Assembly (NCBI GenBank): GCA_030220185.1 | Contig: JASPKZ010002332.1 | Coordinates: forward strand, 2,498,599 to 2,562,598 | From: Diploptera punctata | Taxonomy: Eukaryota; Arthropoda; Insecta; Blattodea; Blaberidae | Length of the DNA: 64,000 nucleotides | Direction: 5' to 3' | Part shown: piece after piece, positions 59,326 to 64,000 of the stretch | Position numbering within the stretch: position 1 is the stretch's first letter | How the letters are laid out: every line of letters starts with the position of its first letter | Program-made: the position numbers and the translations under genes | The notes under the pieces: model-generated | Database searches by the model: none | What the model saw: the letters and a program-made list of their open reading frames with translations, nothing else | Told to the model about the DNA's origin: nothing

Positions 59326-59983
59326 AAAAAATAATAAATTTGGACTTGCAAGGTAGTTTCAGTAGAAAAAAATGGATATTGGTTATGCTACCAGAAGCTT
59401 ACTGAAAAAAAAAAGTTATATGCTCAGAAAGAAAATCTTATTTTTAAAAGTTAATTAAAAAATTATCACCATACTGAAAAAAATCAGGGATAAAAGTTCC
59501 TTAAAATCACATTTAGCACCCTACAGTGATATTGCTCAAACCCACTTTGTCAATAATTGGATTAACATTGTTCTTGAAGATATTAAATATAAAATTGGTA
59601 CCTGGTAAGTGAGTTGTCCTCGACCAAATTATTAAACTTCATCAAGTCGTTCCAATATGGAGACTTAACAATTTCCAAAAATCTCATTAAGAATAGTCTA
59701 GACATATGCATATACAGAAAACCAACACACACAATAGCTATATACTAAAAATCAAGACATCCCATACAACAGAAAATGAGGACCTTTATCAGTCTAATAA
59801 ACAGAATGTTAAAGCTACCAGTAAATAAAACAAACTACAAAAAATAACTAAATTATATAAAATCCCTAGCAAAAAACAATGGATACAGAGAAGAAAAGAT
59901 CAACAAGTTGGTCAGAAGACAAAAAAGAAGAAACAGTTTAACAAAACTAGAAAAAGACTGTAATATTTAAACACAAAATAATT

Positions 59984-60184
59984 GAATTACACTATACTAT
60001 TTTTAGTCTGATCATCTTACCTCAATATTAATGTTGATTTGTTCTTGGACATGTTTCAAAACAATTCTGTTTTATCGTCAGCTTGTCCAGACATTAATAT
60101 TAAGGTAAGATGATCAGACTAAAAATAATATAACTAAAATAACCTCAAAATATCACTTCCTAAAATTAAATATGAATTACACTA
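59984..60184. mobile_element. Palindromic element P9 with intact hammerhead core
   Basis: The 179-bp unit 59995-60173 is flanked by gaattacacta (59984-59994, 60174-60184) and sits inside the PLE-B coding region. The ends ctatttttagtctgatcatc and gatgatcagactaaaaat are inverted, and the tail taacctcaaaatatcacttc is on the right only. Confidence 0.88.
60048..60081 (-). ncRNA. Hammerhead ribozyme motif in P9
   Basis: Minus strand: CTGACGA (60081-60075), stem II aaaaca/tgtttt closed by gaat, GAAAC (60057-60053), then atgtc. Stem III would be the self-complementary ACATGT, too short to close within one molecule but able to pair between two, as for dimeric hammerheads. The cleavage triplet GTC follows directly. 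The same core with CTGAAGA and GAAACATGTTC occurs at 25738-25771, 27939-27973 and 60822-60855. Confidence 0.65.
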
Positions 60185-60821
60185 ACTTACACAGAAAATG
60201 AAACAATCAAATTAGCTAATTTTTTCAGGAAACAAGATATAGACATCAAAATCGCCTTAAAATTAATAAGCTCAACAACATTATATTCAACAAAATAGAA
60301 GTAACAAATAAATACGAAAATAAAGGCATTTATAAACTAAAGTGGAATAATTGCAACAAGTTCTACATAGGTAAAACAACAAGAAATTTCAACACAAGAT
60401 ACTCTGAACATTTTAAAAAATGTATTAATAACGAAGAAAAACCAAGTTTTGCCAAACACATACTAAAAACAGATCATCAGTTTGACAAAATCGATAATCA
60501 TACTATGTCAGTACTACACACAGAGTATAACAACAAGATTAGCATCTTTGAAGATATGGAAATTCTAAAAGAAGAGAAGCAAACAGGCCTACTCAATGAG
60601 AACACACCCACAAACCTAAACCCATTCTACAACTTATACAACAACTTCAGTATCAGTTAAAATGCAGAAGATGAAACATTGTTTTTCAAAGGCCTCTATA
60701 CTGGAACACTTGAAGTTTAATAATTTAGTTGAGGATGACTGACTTACCAGGTACCAATTTTATAATTATATTATTTTTGGTCTGGACATCTTACCTCAAT
60801 ATTAATGTTGATTTGTTCTTG

Positions 60822-60855
60822 AACATGTTTCAAAACAATTCTGTTTTATCTTCAG
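60822..60855 (-). ncRNA. Hammerhead-like core downstream of PLE-A frame
   Basis: Minus strand: CTGAAGA (60855-60849), aaaaca/tgtttt, GAAACATGTTC. It lies just past the end of the GIY-YIG frame, in the terminal repeat, which is where hammerheads are known in PLEs. Confidence 0.6.
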
Positions 60856-60875
60856 CTTTCCCAGACTGGTTTTAT

Positions 60876-62341
60876 TTATGTTGCATTATGTTGCACCACC
60901 TGGATGTCGATGTCAGCTCCATCCTGTGGTTGGCCAAAGAACCTCCAAACAAGGTCACCCTCCATCGGAATATCAAAATTCATAACTCTGTTTCTGTTCT
61001 TCTGAATATAAATTTTTTCCCAAATAGTCAGCTCGTTTGTATTTTCTAACTGTTTTAATAATTTAGTGTCTGAATTGATATCATGTTTTTCAGACCAAAC
61101 ATGAGCAGCAACTGCAGATTTTTCAATTTCTCCATTTTTAATATTTCTTATGTGTTCTTTGGTTCTAATTTTTAGGTTTCTTTTTGTTTTCCCTATATAT
61201 ATCTTTTCACAACCCATGCATTCAATTTGATATATTCCTGACTTTTTATTTTATCAGTTTTTCTATTTTTGTTGGTTTTTATTAGTTTATTTAAACTGTA
61301 GTTATTTTTTGGTGCTAATTTAATATTAAACTTCTCAAATATATTTTGAAATTTATTATGTACCCAGGGGTGATATGTGAATTTCCTATATTTTTTCATA
61401 GGTGGTTCTTCTTTTTCAAGATTACTTCTGTTTATCATTTTTTGTTTTTTATACTTTTCTATCCTTTTATGTACCATTTTTTCATCAAACCCATTTTCTC
61501 TTGCTACTTTGATTATGTGTTTTTTCTCATGTTTGAAATCTTCTTCGTTTAAGGGTAAGTTTACCAATCTATGAGTTAAACTATTAAATGCTGCTAATTT
61601 ATGTCCAATTGGATTGAACCCTGTTGATTTTATAAAATTTTCCGTATGAGTTTTCTTTCCTATGAATCCTGAATTCAATTTTTCTTTTTTCTTTGTTTCT
61701 GACCATTTAAGATCCAAAAAAGGTATTTGTTTATTGTCTTCTATTTCTTTGGTGAATTTAATGTTTGTGCTCTGTAAATTTAATAGTTTTAGGGAATCTT
61801 CTACATGTTTTTCTTTGACAATACAGATTATATCATCAACATATCTACTCCAAAATTTAAACATTGTGGGATGTGCTTTAGTGATTTTACATTCAAAATC
61901 GCTCATAAATAAATTTGCCAGGAAAGGTGATAATGGGTTTCCCATTGAGAGCCCTGATTTTTGTCTATAGAAACTCCCATTGAATGTAAAAAACATTTGA
62001 TCAATGCATAACGCAGTTAATTTCAAATAATCTTCTTTGATCTCTCTGTCTATGTTGTTTTTTCTTAACCAATTGTTCAATATCTCCAAAGTTTTTTGTT
62101 TCGGTACATTTGTGAATAGTGAAACTACATCAAACGAAACCAACCTATCTGTGGGTTCAATTTCCACTTTTTCTAATTTCTTAACTAATTCCAATGAATT
62201 TTCAATCTGCAGACTTTCAAAATTATTAATTCTTTTAAATTGATTATTCAGCCACTTCAAAATTTTGTAGGTTGGTGATCCAATATTGTTAATTATTGGC
62301 CTCATTTTGTTTCCCCGGTTTGTGAATTTTTGGAAGTCCAT
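60876..62341 (-). pseudogene. PLE-A reverse transcriptase and GIY-YIG endonuclease, one frame break
   Basis: Frame 62341-61193 (382 codons) has NIGSPTYKILKWLNNQF, RLVSFDVVSLFTNVP (motif A, catalytic D), GLSMGNPLSPFLANLFM (motif B), FWSRYVDDIICI (motif C, DD pair) and IPFLDLKW (motif D), then a basic linker and YHPWVHNKFQNIFEKFNIKL. After one shift near 61210, frame 61217-60876 gives GCEKIYIGKTKRNLKIRTKE and KSAVAAHVWSEKHDIN, the GIY-YIG nuclease (the EN+ type of Penelope). A single base change would explain the break. The N-terminal GLPKIHK block lies just upstream in another frame. Inactive as it stands, but young. Confidence 0.88.
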
Positions 62342-62959
62342 GTATATTAGGGTTTCTTGGGTTGCTTACTTTTAATTGAAATTTTTCTTTCTTGGATAGA
62401 ATTTTAAACATTTTTAAAACAGTTTTCCACTTTTTTTATGGTTTTTGGTAGGGGGTCATTCTTAATTTTTTCATACTCTTTTTCTTTCAAAAGTTCTTCC
62501 ATTCTATTTTGATAATCTTCTTTGTCCAGAATTATAATTTGGTTACCCTTATCTGATTTTGTATATACAACATTTTTGTTATTTATTTCTTTGAGTGTTT
62601 TTTAAATTCTCCTTACAAACTGGGTTTTTATTTGTATTCTTTATTTTATTCAAAATTTCTTCACATTTTTTTCTGATGATTATTTTTTTCTTCTGTAACT
62701 AACCCTTCTATTGAATTTTCAATGTCCACTATGTATTCTTCTATTCTATTGGAAGATGTCCAGACCAAAAATAATATAATTAAAATAACCTCAAAATATA
62801 ACTTCCTAAAATTAAATACCAATTTTATATTTAATATCTTATTACATAACCTCAAAGGTGATTTAATATGAATTTTATAAGTGTTGATTGTTCTTTAAAA
62901 CCTAGCACAGCCATAAAATAATGTGATAAAATGCTGAAAAGGTATATAACAGTTTTAAT

Positions 62960-64000
62960 TAAATATTATGTTTGGTCTGGATCATCTTAACCTCAATATT
63001 AATGTTGATTTGTTCTTGACATGTTTCAAACAATCTCCCTGTTTTTTTATCTTCAGCTTCCCCAGACTGGTTTTATTTATGTTGCATTATGTTGCACCAC
63101 CTGGATGTTCGATGTCAGCTCCATCCTGTTGTTGGCCAAAGAACCTCCAAACAAGGTCACCCCCCATCGGACTAATCAAAATTCATAACTCTGTTTCTTT
63201 CTGTTATTCTTCTGAATATAATATTTTTTCCCAAATAGTCAGCTCGTTTGTATTTTCTAACTGTGTGTATAATTTAGTGTCTGAATTTATATTCTGTGTT
63301 TGTCAGACCAAACATGAGCAGCAACTGCAGATTTTTCAATTTCTGCCATTTTTAAATATTTCCTTAGGTGGTTCTTTGGTTTCTAATTTTTAGGTTTCTT
63401 TTTTGTTTTCCCTATATATATCTTTTCACAACCCATGCATTTCATTTTGATAGATTCCCGGACCTTTTTTTTTTTATCAGTTTTTTTCATTTTTGTTGGT
63501 TTTATATTAGTTTATTTCAACTGTAAGTATCTTTTGGTGCTAATTTAATATTAAACTTCTCAAATATATTTTGAAATTTATTATGTACCCAGGGGTTGAC
63601 ATATGTGACTTTCCTATAGTTTTTTTCATAGGTGGTGCTTCTTCTTTTTCAAGATTACTTCTTCTGTTTATCATTGTTTGTTTTTTAATATATACTTTCT
63701 ATCCTTTTTTTTACCATTTTTTCATCAACCCCTTTTTCTTCTCTTGCTACTTTGATATATGTTGTTTTTTCTCATGTTTAAAATCTTCTTCGTTAAGGGT
63801 AAGTTTACCAATCTATGCGTTAAACTAGTAAATGCTGCTAATTAAAATGTCACAATTGGATGAACCTGAACCAACCCTGTTGTGATTTTCTAAAAATTTT
63901 TCCGTATGAGTTTCTTCTTTCCTCCTATGAATCCTGAATTCAATTTGTCTTTTTTTCTTCGTTTCTGACCAATTTAAGATCCAAAAAAGGTATTTGTTTT
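62960..64000 (-). pseudogene. Third PLE-A copy, running off the window, sequence-noisy
   Basis: Parallel to 60770-61740: terminus ttggtctggatcatcttaac, palindrome arm, GIY-YIG region and linker up to the window edge. Compared with 60765-62816 it has frequent extra single bases and short insertions, so no frame survives. The density of small insertions is much higher than in the other copies. Confidence 0.75.

Larger units (their letters stand above)
59460..60764 (+). pseudogene. PLE family B with GIY-YIG endonuclease, split by P9
   Basis: The segment before the insertion reads HPIQQKMRTFISLINRMLKL and LAKNNGYREEKINKLVRR, the linker after a PLE reverse transcriptase. After the insertion comes YENKGIYKLKWNNCNKFYIG then KTTRNFNTRYSEHFKKCINN, KPSFAKHILKTDHQFDKI and FEDMEILKEEKQTGLLNENT, with a stop at 60658-60660. 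This GIY-YIG domain is nearly intact. An inverted copy of its end lies at about 59574-59650 (inverse of 60690-60766), so this element too has inverted termini. Confidence 0.75.
60753..62829 (-). mobile_element. Penelope-like element, family A, best copy
   Basis: Flanked by accaattttata (60753-60764, 62818-62829). Both ends carry the inverted sequence attatttttggtctggacat / atgtccagaccaaaaataat, and the right side adds the aacctcaaaatataacttcc tail. It inserted into the terminal region of the PLE-B element at 59460-60764. Its coding region on the minus strand is annotated separately. Beyond 62341 the frame is broken but KSDKGNQIIILDKEDYQNRM is readable near 62560-62500. The 5' part of the element is absent. 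Confidence 0.88.

Noticed and set aside
60729..61049. 106-codon plus-strand frame at the PLE-A end
   Set aside because: Antisense reading through the terminus and GIY-YIG end; the same frame recurs at every copy because of the repeat.
61662..61970. 102-codon plus-strand frame
   Set aside because: Antisense of the PLE-A reverse transcriptase.

Overview
The window is AT-rich animal nuclear DNA. Short spliced exons with GT/AG borders sit in very long introns packed with transposable-element remnants. The element mix (EN+ Penelope-like elements, RTE-type non-LTR elements, tRNA-derived SINEs, Merlin, hAT and pogo/piggyBac-like MITEs) suggests an insect with a large, repeat-rich genome, possibly hemimetabolous such as a cockroach or termite relative. 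That assignment is an inference and cannot be proved from this window.

One conserved host gene is clear: the 3' two thirds of UBE2Z (ubiquitin-conjugating enzyme E2 Z / USE1) on the + strand. It has exons at 7310-7570, 11251-11362, 29515-29724 and 40394-40587, separated by introns of 3.7, 18.2 and 10.7 kb. The 5' exons are not visible and are presumably upstream of the window. The last exon carries a one-base frameshift, through a deletion or a sequence error. A second possible host exon, of unknown function, lies at about 51650-51883.

Most of the rest is mobile DNA. 1-8.9 kb: Merlin remnant, palindromic element, SINE, Penelope-like element (PLE), RTE endonuclease remnant and tRNA-like repeats. 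9-17 kb: two MITEs, PLE endonuclease remnants and SINEs. 17.5-25.5 kb: RTE-related repeat, palindrome, a hAT remnant interrupted by a four-copy 307-bp tandem array, a second hAT with an 8-bp target duplication, and a TIR element. 25.7-28.1 kb: head-to-head composite PLE. 28.4-36.7 kb: RTE tails, SINEs and a 1.1-kb tandem duplication that looks like an assembly error. 37-47 kb: palindrome, PLE remnant, piggyBac-like MITE, end of UBE2Z, TIR element and an RNase H-bearing non-LTR element. 47-59 kb: RTE reverse transcriptase split by a palindrome, further palindromes, SINEs and a hAT remnant. 59.4-64 kb: nested PLEs, including the best preserved one.

The most interesting signal is a set of short palindromic elements, each flanked by 11-12 bp target-site duplications. 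Many of them, and the ends of the autonomous PLEs, carry a hammerhead-ribozyme-like core (CTGANGA, stem II, GAAAC, sometimes ending in GTC). Several families share a tail of the form ACCTCA-n-TTCCTAAA on only one arm. They look like non-autonomous, ribozyme-bearing passengers of PLEs. Hammerheads in PLE terminal repeats are already known; the uniform small palindromic form with fixed-length duplications is what deserves a second look.
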